NCBI GenBank assembly: GCA_042408965.1 | Contig: JBHOQN010000019.1 | Coordinates: 47,016 to 111,015, forward strand | DNA from: Thermogemmatispora sp042408965 | Lineage (GTDB): Bacteria; Chloroflexota; Ktedonobacteria; Ktedonobacterales; Ktedonobacteraceae | DNA: 64,000 nucleotides | Direction: 5' to 3' | Shown: positions 41,060 to 49,733 of the stretch, one piece after another | Position numbering within the stretch: position 1 is the stretch's first letter | Layout: the number at the start of each line of letters is the position of its first letter | The notes under the pieces: model-generated | What the model saw: only the letters and a program-made list of their open reading frames with translations | What the model was told of the DNA's origin: nothing | The model's database searches: none | Translations under genes and position numbers: made by a program

Positions 41060-41890
41060 CTAGCGGCTCTGCATGCCGAGCAGGTTGCCGCTCTCATAGC
41101 GACGGAGGCCCGCATAGAAGAGCGCGGCGGCAGCGGCGCTGAAGAGCAAGATGAAGCCCACCAGGCCAGCCAGCAACGGCCAGGTGAAGTGGCGCAGCAG
41201 TTGCAGGGGCACGAAGGAGATGAAGCCTGCCGGCAAGAGCGTAAAGAGCAAGAGCTTCACCGTGCCACGAAAGATGTTCATCGGGTAGCTGCTGAGGGAG
41301 ACCAGCGCACTGAGGAGCTGCTGCGCCAGCCCCTCGACGTTGCCCAGGAAAAAGGCCAGCGCGCCCAGCAGCACGGTAAAGGCCACGAAGATCAGCGCCA
41401 CCAGCCCGCTCAGCAGCAGAAAGAGTCCCAGCTGGGCGACTGAGGGACGCAGCAGCAGGAAGGCCGCCAGACCGAAGAGGATATCCCCGAAGGCTGTGGG
41501 ATCACTGCTCGCCACACAGAGGTGTAGCAGGACGTTGCGCGGCATCGTCAGGTAGGCGTCCAGGCCGCCGCTTGTAATCAGGAGCGGCAGGCGCGTTGTG
41601 TTCTCGCAGAGGGCGAAAGCCAGACCGAAGCCAGAGGCGGTGGTCGCCCAGATGATGACGATATCCGTCTGCTGCCAGCCATTGACCAGCGGGAAACGCT
41701 GGAAGTAGAGCCACCAGAAGCTCAGCCACAGACTATCAGTGAAACTCATCGTCAGCACCTGCAGCCAGAAGGCGCCGCGGTACTCCAGGGCGGCCTGCAG
41801 GTTGGCGATGAAGTAGGCCCCGATAAAGCGCAGCGGCCGGAGCGCGCGCCCGGCGGCCAGAGCCCGGGCGGAAGCATGTTCGGACGGCAT
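41060..41890 (-). CDS. ABC-2 type permease (second) of exporter
   Basis: 276 residues from ATG 41890 (GGAGGGTG SD). Six TM helices. GGLDAYLTMPRNVLLHL after the second helix pair is typical of the ABC2_membrane_6 group, which forms paired permeases with a single ATPase. The gene starts 4 nt after the stop of the other permease. A hydrophilic N-terminal tail of about 20 residues precedes the first TM. Confidence 0.9.
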   Translation of the reverse strand: MPSEHASARALAAGRALRPLRFIGAYFIANLQAALEYRGAFWLQVLTMSFTDSLWLSFWWLYFQRFPLVNGWQQTDIVIIWATTASGFGLAFALCENTTRLPLLITSGGLDAYLTMPRNVLLHLCVASSDPTAFGDILFGLAAFLLLRPSVAQLGLFLLLSGLVALIFVAFTVLLGALAFFLGNVEGLAQQLLSALVSLSSYPMNIFRGTVKLLLFTLLPAGFISFVPLQLLRHFTWPLLAGLVGFILLFSAAAAALFYAGLRRYESGNLLGMQSR

Positions 41891-41894
41891 GGAC

Positions 41895-42737
41895 TCACCC
41901 TCCGTTGATACTGGTGCGCCGGAGCGCGGCGCGATAGAGCAGGGCCAGCAAGAGGCCCAGCACCAGGACAGTGATGAGCTGTCGGACGAGCAGGGTCCAG
42001 AAGAAGGCCGGCTCAAAGTGCACCAGCGTGCGGGCCGGTCCATAGGCGATGGCACTGAACGGGAGGGCCTCTGTGATGCTGCGCAGCGGCTCCGGGAAGA
42101 TGCTCAGGGGAAGCAGCACGCCGCCGAAGAGCAGCGTCAGGCGATTGAAGATGAGCGCGAAGGAGGTGGTCTCTTCAATCCAGAAGGCCAGCAGGCCGAT
42201 ACTGAACTGGATCACAAACTCCAGCGTCATCGCCAGCAGAGCCAGCAGCGGCCAGACCAGCATCCCCCAGAGGCTCAAGTGAGGCAGCCCCACGAAGAGC
42301 AGCGCCAGGACGATCGCCACGGGGCCACTGATCGCGATGCGCGTCAGCCGCTCGCCCAGATAGCTGGCGAAGTGGTAGAGGACGTAGTTGCAGGGACGTC
42401 CCAGGAGATAGGCCAGCTGGCCGGAGCGCACCTCCTGGTCGATGGTGCGTGTGATGGCTGGCTGGGAGGTGGCGATGGTCTCGGTCGCCACCAGGTACCA
42501 GATCATGTCATTCACGCTGAAGCCATCGAGCAGGTGCACGCCCCGCGTAGCAAAGGTCGTCTCCCAGAGCTGGCTGAGAATGAAAACCAGGACAATCAGC
42601 AGGAGCGAACGGAAGAAGACCTCGAGCAGATAGGCCAGGTTGTTCGCCATGCTGACCTGGAGCACTGCCAGGTATTTGCGCAGGGCCAGACCCGGACCTC
42701 CGCGCTTCCTGCGCAGGGCCATCTCCAGCGATCTCAT
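41895..42737 (-). CDS. ABC-2 type permease (first) of exporter
   Basis: 280 residues from ATG 42737 (AAAGGAG 8 nt upstream; the GTG at 42755 is less likely). It has six TM helices and the motif SGQLAYLLGRPCNYVLYHF, which parallels GGLDAYLTMPRNVLLHL in the next gene, so the two permeases are diverged copies and likely form a heterodimer. It is sandwiched between the ATPase and the other permease with 14-nt and 4-nt gaps. Confidence 0.9.
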   Translation of the reverse strand: MRSLEMALRRKRGGPGLALRKYLAVLQVSMANNLAYLLEVFFRSLLLIVLVFILSQLWETTFATRGVHLLDGFSVNDMIWYLVATETIATSQPAITRTIDQEVRSGQLAYLLGRPCNYVLYHFASYLGERLTRIAISGPVAIVLALLFVGLPHLSLWGMLVWPLLALLAMTLEFVIQFSIGLLAFWIEETTSFALIFNRLTLLFGGVLLPLSIFPEPLRSITEALPFSAIAYGPARTLVHFEPAFFWTLLVRQLITVLVLGLLLALLYRAALRRTSINGG

Positions 42738-42751
42738 GGTGGGCTCTCCTT

Positions 42752-43825
42752 TCACTTGCCTGAGTGTATGCTGATTGATGACGCTGGAGCGCTCTCGGCT
42801 GCAGCGTTGCGGTAGATCGCGGCGATGATCGTCTCCATCGGAGGGTCGGAGATGGTCATGTCCAGGATGTGGACGCGGCGCATGAGCGTGCTCAGCAGGG
42901 CATCGAGGGCGAGGCGCTCAGTATTGACCTCCAGCAGGAGACGATGGTCTTCGGCCTGGATGACCTGCAGCAGACTCTCGCTGAGCGGGAGATCCAGGGC
43001 CAGGTGAGCCGCCTTCTTGTCGCGCTGAACGATGGTCTCGGCGCGCTCCTGGAGCAGCAGCTCGACGGTTTTCGTCTTCAGGTACTGGTGCTTCAGATCG
43101 GCGACCGCTGTATCGAGGATGATCTGGCCGTCGTTGATGACGATGGCGCGTTGACAGACCTGCTCGATATCGCCGGCGTCATGGGAGGTCAGAAAGACTG
43201 TCACCTGCTCCTCGCTGTTCAGGTAGCTGATCAGCTCGCGAATACGCTGTTTGGCGATGATGTCCAGCCCGATGGTTGGCTCGTCCAGAAAGACGATGCG
43301 CGGCTGGTGCAGGAAAGCGGCGGCCAGCTCGCAGCGCATGCGTTCGCCCAGGCTCAGCTTGCGGGCCGGCGTGCGCAGAAAGGCGGCGATATCGAAGACC
43401 TCGATCAGGAAATCGCGCCGTTTGCGATAGGCCTGCATGTCGAGTTCATAGATGTGAGCCAGCAGGTTAAAGGTATCCTGTGGTGGCAGGTGGTACCAGA
43501 GCTGCGATTTCTGTCCGAAGACGCTGGCGATGTGATAGGCCAGCTGCGTCCGCTGTTTCCAGGGGACATAGCCCATGACACGCGCCTGGCCGCTGGTAGG
43601 GAAGAGGATTCCGGTCAGCATCTTAATGGTGGTGGATTTGCCGGCGCCGTTGGGGCCGATGAAGGCCAGGGTCTCGCCGGCTTCCAGGGTGAAGCTGAGC
43701 GCTTTGACGGCCTCGCGCTCGCGATAGCGTGGCGCCAGCAGGGCTGCCATGCTGGCGCGCAGGCCGGCGCTGCGCTCGCGACTTCTGAAGCGCTTTGTCA
43801 GGTGAGACACCTCGATCAGTGCCAT
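42752..43825 (-). CDS. ABC exporter ATP-binding protein
   Basis: 357 residues. One nucleotide-binding domain with Walker A GPNGAGKST (57-65), signature LSLGERMR, Walker B IVFLDEP and switch His in LTSHD. The C-terminal about 100 residues (VQRDKKAAHLALDLPLSESL) are an extra regulatory or dimer domain seen in daunorubicin/NatA-like ATPases. GGGAGG lies upstream of the ATG. It drives the two following permeases. Substrate unknown; drugs, lipids or polysaccharide are options. A leader with an intrinsic terminator precedes it. Confidence 0.93.
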   Translation of the reverse strand: MALIEVSHLTKRFRSRERSAGLRASMAALLAPRYREREAVKALSFTLEAGETLAFIGPNGAGKSTTIKMLTGILFPTSGQARVMGYVPWKQRTQLAYHIASVFGQKSQLWYHLPPQDTFNLLAHIYELDMQAYRKRRDFLIEVFDIAAFLRTPARKLSLGERMRCELAAAFLHQPRIVFLDEPTIGLDIIAKQRIRELISYLNSEEQVTVFLTSHDAGDIEQVCQRAIVINDGQIILDTAVADLKHQYLKTKTVELLLQERAETIVQRDKKAAHLALDLPLSESLLQVIQAEDHRLLLEVNTERLALDALLSTLMRRVHILDMTISDPPMETIIAAIYRNAAAESAPASSISIHSGK

Positions 43826-43880
43826 CGTGTGGAATCCTCCCTTGTCTTTCTCCTGAGGCGCCTGAAAGGCTGCAGGGCAT

Positions 43881-43915
43881 AAAAAGAGGGGAGCAGGTAT
43901 GTCACCTGTTCCCCT
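43881..43915 (-). terminator. Intrinsic terminator inside the ABC exporter leader (minus strand)
   Basis: On the minus strand AGGGGAACAGGT and ACCTGCTCCCCT form a 12-bp stem with one G-U pair and a 5-nt loop, followed by CTTTTTAT. It lies only 55 nt before the ATPase start and points at it, so it would stop transcription before the operon unless antitermination occurs. Confidence 0.75.
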
Positions 43916-44200
43916 GAGAAGCTTGGTTCGCTGCGAGAAGGGTCTAGATCATGGATCGTTCTTGTGTGACCCCGAACCCGACGTGTCAGCGGAGATCAGC
44001 CTCGACGGAGACGCAGAGCGACACGCCCTACCTGCCCCGGCTACCGCAATGGTAGGGGTAGGGCGTACGGTCATGCTCATGATCGTTCCACGCAACAGTT
44101 GTGGCTGCATCTCAGCTTGAACCTGCTTGCCTTACAGAACTGCTGGATCAGTGCTTGCGTTCAAACGAGGCTGATCTTGCCCCGCCGCGCTTAAACTGCA
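43916..44200 (-). ncRNA. Structured leader of the ABC exporter operon (candidate attenuator)
   Basis: The minus-strand leader upstream of the terminator contains a 10-bp perfect stem (44023-44032 with 44057-44066, ACGCCCTACC/GGTAGGGCGT) enclosing a second 5-bp stem (CTACC/GGTAG). A nearby GGGGCAGGT (complement of 44030-44038) could instead pair with the 3' arm of the terminator. No known riboswitch class was recognised. The extent of the leader is uncertain because no promoter was fixed. Confidence 0.45.
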
Positions 44201-44381
44201 CTTGCCTATAGCTTACCTGTTTCGATTGCGATCTGTCAAGGGTGAGATTCTCCAGGCCCGCTCTTCACCGGTGGTTCACCCGAAAGTACCAGAAAAAAGA
44301 TGCATTTCTATGTCCATATGTAAGGTATGCTACACTCTTCCCTGTCAAGGATACAGGCAGGCAGAGGGAGAAAGAAACGCT

Positions 44382-45149
44382 GTGAGCAAGAGATATCGAT
44401 CTGGACTGGCTTGCCTGCTGCTGGTACTGCTGGTAGCCTGTGGTTCAGCGCAGCAGCATGGACAGCAGGCGCAGCCGGGCGCCACACAGGTCACACAGAC
44501 GCCGGCAGGCGATGCCCTCAGCGACGTTGAGCAGCATCCCGGGCCGACGACGATTGTCATTCCCAGCCAGCACGCCACAGTCACTCCCACCAGGTCTCCT
44601 ACGCAGAGCACAGCGGCCCAGGTGCACACCTGTGGTGGCACGGCGCCCAGCACGCAGGGAGCGGTGCCCAGCGCGGCCGTGATCGCCGTCACAGGCAAAG
44701 GCAGTGCCCCGTATGGGACGCCACCGGCGCTGACCGCTGAGGAGATCATGCTGACGCAGAAGCTCTTTCAGCAGATCAATAGCGATCGCGCGGCCTGTGG
44801 TCTCTATCCCTTGAGCTGGAACGAGACCCTGTCGGGGGGAGCCCGTCTGCATAGCTGGAACATGTATCACTGCGGCTTCAGCCATACCTGTCCTGACGGG
44901 CTGCCCCAGTGCACACGCATCGCCAACGAGGGGTTCACCTTCAGCGACTGTGGTGAGAACATTGGCCTGGCCGGTCCCTATCCAACGCCCTGGGGAGGCG
45001 CCTACAGCGTCCAGGAGAGCATGGCCAATGAGCCAGCGAGTGGCTGGCATCATATTCACCTCTTCAGTACGACCCTGCATCGCATTGGCATCGGGGTCTA
45101 CGTTGCGCCCAACGGCTGGATCTGGTTCACCGAGGATATGGTCAGCTAG
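44382..45149 (+). CDS. CAP/SCP-domain lipoprotein
   Basis: 255 residues from GTG 44382 (GAGGGAGAAAG upstream). A lipoprotein signal (LACLLLVLLVAC, with lipobox Cys at about 20) is followed by a Thr/Pro/Gln-rich stalk (about 25-125) and a CAP domain (about 140-255): LSGGARLHSWNMYHCGFSH, GENIGLA, and GIGVYVAPNGWIWFTEDM. Several Cys residues in the domain suggest disulfides. It would be tethered outside the membrane; CAP proteins in bacteria are poorly understood (binding or protease-like roles). It stands alone. Confidence 0.88.
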   Translation: MSKRYRSGLACLLLVLLVACGSAQQHGQQAQPGATQVTQTPAGDALSDVEQHPGPTTIVIPSQHATVTPTRSPTQSTAAQVHTCGGTAPSTQGAVPSAAVIAVTGKGSAPYGTPPALTAEEIMLTQKLFQQINSDRAACGLYPLSWNETLSGGARLHSWNMYHCGFSHTCPDGLPQCTRIANEGFTFSDCGENIGLAGPYPTPWGGAYSVQESMANEPASGWHHIHLFSTTLHRIGIGVYVAPNGWIWFTEDMVS

Positions 45150-45324
45150 GGCAGCTCCGGGATTGACCGGCTGGCCCGCTGACGGATGGGGCCGGCCGGC
45201 CGGCCCGCAGACCAGAGAGGCGCGCCAGGGAACCTGGCAGATTATTCCCCCCGCTTCTTGTGAACGGGCATATACTGAAAAAGAAACCTGGGAGTCGTGT
45301 GGTGTAAGCGGGAGGAATGGTAGC

Positions 45325-46665
45325 ATGACAACAGAGGGAGACTTTCAGGCGCTGGTGCAGCAGGTACGTGACTTACTGGAGTGTGGCGCGGCGGGTCTGC
45401 TGCTAGGCTGTCCCGACGAGGCGTTACGTCATCCCCTCCTTGATGTCTTTATCCCCGTACAGCAGGGCTATGCCGGTTGTTATGGGGCCGAAGAAGTGCT
45501 GGCCCTCCTGGAGTCTGAATGGGTACGCGCCCTGCTTGACATGGCCCTGCAGAGCGGGCGTCTACAGTGCAGCGGCTGCATCCCACGGACCCTGAACCGC
45601 CCCGGCGTGCGCAGCCTCGCCGTTGCGCCGCTGGAGCGTCCGGCGGGCGTGCTGGGGCTGCTCCTGCTCATCGATGCCCACGGCGGGGCCTTCTGTGCGG
45701 GTGAGCGGTCGGTGCTCATCGCTGCCCTGCAGCGACTCTCCAGGAAGCTAGAGCACAGCCTGCGCCGTCTGTATCGGGCCTCGCTCTCTCCGCGGGCCGG
45801 TCGTCTCCCCCTCTCCCTGGTGGTCCGCGGGCCGGTGGTGGCGCATGCTGGAAGGGGCCAGCCAGAGAGCGAGCTGGATCAAGTAAGGAACGAGTTTATC
45901 TCGATGGTCAGCCATGAATTGCGCTCGCCGTTGACGGCCATCAAGGGCTATGCTGGCCTGCTGCAGGCCTACGGGCTGGCCGACGTCACCGGGGGTGGTG
46001 AGGGTGAGCCGCAGCCGGGCGGAGCGGCCCTGAGTGGCGAGCTGCAGCGTCACTATCTCACAGTCATCATGGAGCAGGTCAGTCATCTGGAGGCGCTGGC
46101 TGGCGACCTGCTGGATATCTCGCGCATTCACGCCAATCACCTGGCGCTCCGGTGTGCCCGTCTGGACGTGGCGGCGCTCTGTCTGCGGGTCGTGGAGCTG
46201 ACTCGCCAGCGCGTGGAGCGGGAGGCGCCGGGCAAGTACCGGCTGTGCAGCATGGTTGAGGAGCAGCTGCCGCCGGCCTGGGCCGACGCCGACAGGGTCC
46301 AGCAGATTCTGACCAATCTGCTGGAGAACGCCGTGAAGTACTCGCCCGATGGCGGGCGCATCGAGGTGCGCATCGAGGTCTGTCCCGCCTCCCGGAGGCG
46401 GAGCGTGGCGGTGGAGCGCTGGCTTCGGATCAGCGTCAGCGATGAGGGAATCGGTATCTCAGCGGAGCAGCAGGCGCGGCTCTTCAAGCCGTTCAGCCGT
46501 CTGGAGCAGCCAGTCGCCGGCTGTGTGCCGGGGGTCGGACTGGGCCTCTACATTACGCGCAAGCTGGTTGAGGCGCTGGGAGGGAGCATCGAGCTGGAGA
46601 GCCGCGAAGGCGAGGGAACGCGCGTGACGTTTACGCTGCCGGTGGCGGAGAGGATGGAGCAGTGA
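45325..46665 (+). CDS. Cytosolic histidine kinase (GAF-like, HisKA, HATPase_c)
   Basis: 446 residues from ATG 45325 (GGGAGGAATGG SD); the frame upstream overlaps the CAP gene and is not used. No TM. A GAF-like sensor with several Cys residues (Cys20, 29, 52, 82, 85, 124) covers about 1-140 and could respond to redox or metal. HisKA has His197 (FISMVSHELRSPLTA). HATPase_c carries NLLENAVKYSPDGG, DEGIGIS, LFKPF and GLGLYITR. The nearest regulator is the single-domain receiver 135 nt downstream, a likely partner. Confidence 0.93.
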   Translation: MTTEGDFQALVQQVRDLLECGAAGLLLGCPDEALRHPLLDVFIPVQQGYAGCYGAEEVLALLESEWVRALLDMALQSGRLQCSGCIPRTLNRPGVRSLAVAPLERPAGVLGLLLLIDAHGGAFCAGERSVLIAALQRLSRKLEHSLRRLYRASLSPRAGRLPLSLVVRGPVVAHAGRGQPESELDQVRNEFISMVSHELRSPLTAIKGYAGLLQAYGLADVTGGGEGEPQPGGAALSGELQRHYLTVIMEQVSHLEALAGDLLDISRIHANHLALRCARLDVAALCLRVVELTRQRVEREAPGKYRLCSMVEEQLPPAWADADRVQQILTNLLENAVKYSPDGGRIEVRIEVCPASRRRSVAVERWLRISVSDEGIGISAEQQARLFKPFSRLEQPVAGCVPGVGLGLYITRKLVEALGGSIELESREGEGTRVTFTLPVAERMEQ

Positions 46666-46722
46666 GCGGAGCGGAGGCGTGGTGACCCTCCTGGAAAGCG
46701 GCTGGAGCAGCCTGATGCCTAC

Positions 46723-46751
46723 TTGCGAAGTACGGTCCAGTTTGTTATAGT
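46723..46751 (+). promoter_or_regulatory. Promoter TTGCGA-17-TATAGT
   Basis: TTGCGA at 46723-46728 and TATAGT at 46746-46751. It gives the receiver gene its own transcript and shows that ATG 46800, not the upstream start at 46752, is used. Confidence 0.65.
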
Positions 46752-46799
46752 GTGCCTGGAGTGATTGTCATTTTCATCCATCAAGGTAGGGGCGAGGCC

Positions 46800-47195
46800 A
46801 TGCATATCAGCCTGTTAGAAGATGATACTGCCATTCAGGAGATGCTGCAGCTGGTGCTGCAGGACGAAGGTCACAGTGTCACCGTATATCCCACTGCCGA
46901 GGCGTGCTTGAAGGCCCTGGTGGCAGCCGCGGAGAGTCAGGCACCGTCCCCCGATCTACTGATCGTTGACTGGCTTCTCCCAGGCCTGGTCTCTGGCACC
47001 CAGGTCATTCAAGAGATTCGCAGGATACCACGCTATCAATTCCTCCCCATTATTTTAACGACCGCCGCGACCTTTACCGATCCCGAGGCACTGCAGAGCC
47101 TGGGGGTCACCCTGCTGGAGAAGCCCTTTGCGATTGATGACATGATGAAGCTGATCCGCGACCTGACGCAGCGTCGCAGCGGATCGGAGCGTTGA
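46800..47195 (+). CDS. Single-domain response regulator (CheY/Spo0F-like)
   Basis: 131 residues: only a receiver domain, with acidic pair in LLEDD, Asp57 (LLIVDWLLPG), Thr in ILTTAA and Lys in LLEKPF. With no output domain it may act by protein contact or phosphorelay. It lies 134 nt after the cytosolic kinase but has its own promoter. GGGGCGAGG precedes the ATG. Confidence 0.92.
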   Translation: MHISLLEDDTAIQEMLQLVLQDEGHSVTVYPTAEACLKALVAAAESQAPSPDLLIVDWLLPGLVSGTQVIQEIRRIPRYQFLPIILTTAATFTDPEALQSLGVTLLEKPFAIDDMMKLIRDLTQRRSGSER

Positions 47196-47450
47196 GCGGC
47201 TCGTAGCCAGCGTCTGCCGCTGTGAGCAGGGGCCGGGTCCACCTTAGAGAACGCTGAAAACTTTGCGCGACGTGTATTGTTGACTTGTTCTTATGCCTGA
47301 GTGCCTGTTATCCTAACAGTAGGGAATGAACCCTGCTGCTGCAAGGCAGAGAGGAATGAAAACAACCACAGCTGGCCTGACCGGCTGTGGTCTGCGATTG
47401 GTAACTGAAGCACCACTAGTAACCGAAGCACAACTAAAGGAGAGCACAGC
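47196..47450 (+). other. Leader/promoter region of the KGG protein with hairpin and tandem repeat
   Basis: TTGACT at 47280-47285 is a possible -35 without a good -10. A stable hairpin (47365-47391, ACCACAGCTGG/CCGGCTGTGGT, 5-nt loop) is followed by two tandem 18-nt units at 47401-47418 and 47419-47436 (GTAACTGAAGCACCACTA with two changes in the second). The SD AAAGGAG follows directly. Confidence 0.5.
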
Positions 47451-47645
47451 ATGCAAACACAGAAAGGTCGTGGCCGCGGCTTTGCCTCGATGAGTCCTGA
47501 GAAGAAGCGCGAGATCGCCAGCAAGGGTGGGAAAGCAGCCCATGCTCTGGGCACTGCGCACAAGTGGACCAGCGAGGAGGCTCAGGCCGCCGGTCGCAAG
47601 GGAGGCTCGATCAGCCGTCGGCGTCCCAGGAGCGCCCAGGCGTAG
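47451..47645 (+). CDS. KGG-domain stress protein (YciG-like)
   Basis: 64 residues made of KGG repeats: GFASMSPEKKREIASKGGKA and TSEEAQAAGRKGGSISRRR. These short basic proteins are induced in general stress and have no proven enzymatic role. ATG follows AAAGGAGAGCACAGC. A canonical terminator lies 30 nt after the stop, so it is a monocistronic unit. Confidence 0.93.
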   Translation: MQTQKGRGRGFASMSPEKKREIASKGGKAAHALGTAHKWTSEEAQAAGRKGGSISRRRPRSAQA

Positions 47646-47674
47646 CGTGGAAACGGCATCTGCCCTTCCTCGTC

Positions 47675-47704
47675 AAAGGCTGGCCTGCGGGGTCAGCCTT
47701 TTTG
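47675..47704 (+). terminator. Intrinsic terminator after the KGG gene
   Basis: AAAGGCTGGCC and GGTCAGCCTTT form an 11-bp stem (one G-U pair) with a 5-nt loop, followed by TTGTT, giving TTTTTGTT overall. Confidence 0.85.
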
Positions 47705-48114
47705 TTGATGGAGCGTGTGGCGCCAGGTCGGGTCTGCTGAAAAGGAGCGGCGCGGGCGCCTGATGACGGGCGGAAGGTTCCTTGCCCCCGTCTGTTCAGT
47801 GGCGACCGTGCTCCGCCGCCTCGCTGCCAGTAGCCTCATGCTCGCATGTCAGGCCTGAGGCGCCCCCTGTGGCTGCCACCCCTCGCCGCTCTGCCTCTCA
47901 CTGATCACTCGTCGAAGAGCCGTCGACCGCCCGCCAACCAGCGGGTCCCCCAGCGGACCGCCGTCAACGAGCCGTCGCGCCCCCGTCGGCCAGCGGGCCC
48001 CCCATCAAAGACCCGTCAGCGGTCCCCCCTGATGCACCAGGTTCGTGCAGCCGCGAGCAGCCGCGTCTGGCCTCCCAGGCCCGCTGGCGGCGACAGTCCC
48101 GCCTGAAGCGCGTG
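47705..48114. other. Gene-free GC-rich spacer with imperfect repeats
   Basis: No coding frame is supported. Between about 47905 and 48030 the plus strand repeats GCCGTCGACC-, CAGCGGGTCCCCC- and CAGCGGACCGCCGTC-like elements in loose tandem. No promoter features appear until 48115. Confidence 0.4.
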
Positions 48115-48143
48115 TTGCAGGTCCGGCGCTCCACTGGTATAAT
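48115..48143 (+). promoter_or_regulatory. Promoter TTGCAG-17-TATAAT of murJ
   Basis: TTGCAG at 48115-48120 and an exact TATAAT at 48138-48143. Transcription would start near 48150, so any murJ start must lie after that point. Confidence 0.75.
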
Positions 48144-48194
48144 GCCTTCTGTGATTTCCGATGGCAGGTAGCAACGGTAACGAAGGAGGCAGCT

Positions 48195-49733
48195 ATTCCC
48201 CAGCGAGCACCGCACTTCATCGACCCGACGACTGGCATCACCGGCAGCCATTCTCCAGCAGAGAGCGTGCCAGGCGCTGAAGCAGCAGAGACGACTGAGC
48301 GTGATGCCGCCTGCTGGCAGATTGGGAGCTGGCGTTTCCGTATCAGTCTGGCGAATCTGCGACCCGGTAGCGGTTTTGCCATACGGCGCTTCAGCATTGT
48401 GGAGGCGGCTCTGCTTCTCATGCTCGGTATTCTGGCCTCGAAAGGTCTGGGGGTCATCCGCCAGTCGCTCTTCAACGCGCTCTTTGGCACCGGACCAGAG
48501 GCCAACGCCTACTATGCAGCCTATCGCCTGCCAGATACGCTCTTCAACCTGGTAGCGGGCGGCGCGCTGACGCAGGCCTTTGTGCCCGTCTTCGTGGCCT
48601 ATCAGAAGAATCATCGCCAGCGCGAGGCCTGGTATCTGGCCAGCCTGGTCTTCAACGTGCTGCTGGTCGCCCTGAGCGTGCTGCTGCTGATCGGCACGCT
48701 GCTGACACCGGCCTTCGTGGCGCATATCCTGGTGCCCGGCTATCCGCCGGCGGAGCAGGCCCTGACGACCAACCTGACGCGCATCATGTTGATCCAGCCG
48801 CTGCTGCTCGGCCTGGGCACGATCGTGACGGCCATTCTGAGCAGCCGCGAGCAGTTCCTCCTGCCGGCGGTGGCGACCGCGGTCTACAATCTGGGTCTGA
48901 TCGCCGGCCTGCTGGTGGCGCTGGCAGTGCCGGGCGTGGGAATCTACGGCCCGACCGTCGGCGTGCTGGTGGCGGCGGCGCTGCAGATCGTGGTCCAGCT
49001 CCCCGCACTGCGCAAGCAGGGCGTGCGCTATTATTGCGCCTGGAATCTAAGAGACCCGGGGCTGCGCGAGGTGATGGTCCTCTTCATACCCAGTATGCTG
49101 GCGGTGGCGGTGGCCTATGCTGGCACGATCGTAGAGACGACCGTGACCTCCTATCTGCCAGACCTGGCGAGCCTGGCGGCGCTGCACAACGCCTATATGC
49201 TCTTCTATCTGCCGGTCTCGCTGATCGCCCAGGCCATCGGCCAGGCAGCTCTGCCGAGCATGGCCAGCCTGGAGGTCGAGGGCCGCTATCACCAGCTAGC
49301 CCGGCTCTTCCGGCGGGTCATTCTCTCCTCCGTCTTGTTGAGCCTGCTCTCGGCTCTGCTGCTGGCGCTGCTCGGCCTGCTGCTGATCGACCTGATTTTC
49401 CGCCACGGCGCCTTTGACGAGCATTCGGCACAGCTGACCAATCTGGCGCTGCTCGGCTACGCGGTCGGGCTGCCGGGGGTCAGCGTCGGCGATGTGGTGG
49501 CGCGGAGCTTCTACGCGCTCAAGGATGCGCGCACGCCCCTCCTGACCAACGTCATCGCCCTCCTGGCGCGCATCGGCCTGATCGCCCTGCTCTTCGTCGT
49601 GTTAACGGGCGAGCAGAAAATCCTGGCCATCTCCCTCAGTCTCTCGCTGGCCGCGACGGCCGAGGCCCTGCTGCTCTGTCTGGTGCTCGCTGTGCGCCTG
49701 CGCCAGAGGATCGCCCGCGGGGCAGGCACCTGA
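48195..49733 (+). CDS. murJ: MurJ-family lipid II flippase
   Basis: 512 residues if read from ATT 48195. A Pro/Ala-rich cytosolic leader of about 60 residues precedes 14 predicted TM helices. MurJ features include SKGLGVIRQSLFNALFG in TM1, PDTLFNLVAGGALTQAFVPV, and GAFDEHS and YALKDARTPLL in the C-terminal half. It moves lipid II across the membrane for peptidoglycan synthesis. No ATG/GTG/TTG lies in frame between the promoter start (about 48150) and 48267. GAAGGAGG sits 5 nt before ATT 48195; GTG 48267 has only a weak SD. The ATG at 48045 lies upstream of the promoter and is not expected to be transcribed. Confidence 0.88.
   Translation: MPQRAPHFIDPTTGITGSHSPAESVPGAEAAETTERDAACWQIGSWRFRISLANLRPGSGFAIRRFSIVEAALLLMLGILASKGLGVIRQSLFNALFGTGPEANAYYAAYRLPDTLFNLVAGGALTQAFVPVFVAYQKNHRQREAWYLASLVFNVLLVALSVLLLIGTLLTPAFVAHILVPGYPPAEQALTTNLTRIMLIQPLLLGLGTIVTAILSSREQFLLPAVATAVYNLGLIAGLLVALAVPGVGIYGPTVGVLVAAALQIVVQLPALRKQGVRYYCAWNLRDPGLREVMVLFIPSMLAVAVAYAGTIVETTVTSYLPDLASLAALHNAYMLFYLPVSLIAQAIGQAALPSMASLEVEGRYHQLARLFRRVILSSVLLSLLSALLLALLGLLLIDLIFRHGAFDEHSAQLTNLALLGYAVGLPGVSVGDVVARSFYALKDARTPLLTNVIALLARIGLIALLFVVLTGEQKILAISLSLSLAATAEALLLCLVLAVRLRQRIARGAGT

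Noticed and set aside
48045..48194. murJ start at ATG 48045
   Set aside because: It lies upstream of a consensus promoter and would add a stretch with no MurJ resemblance.
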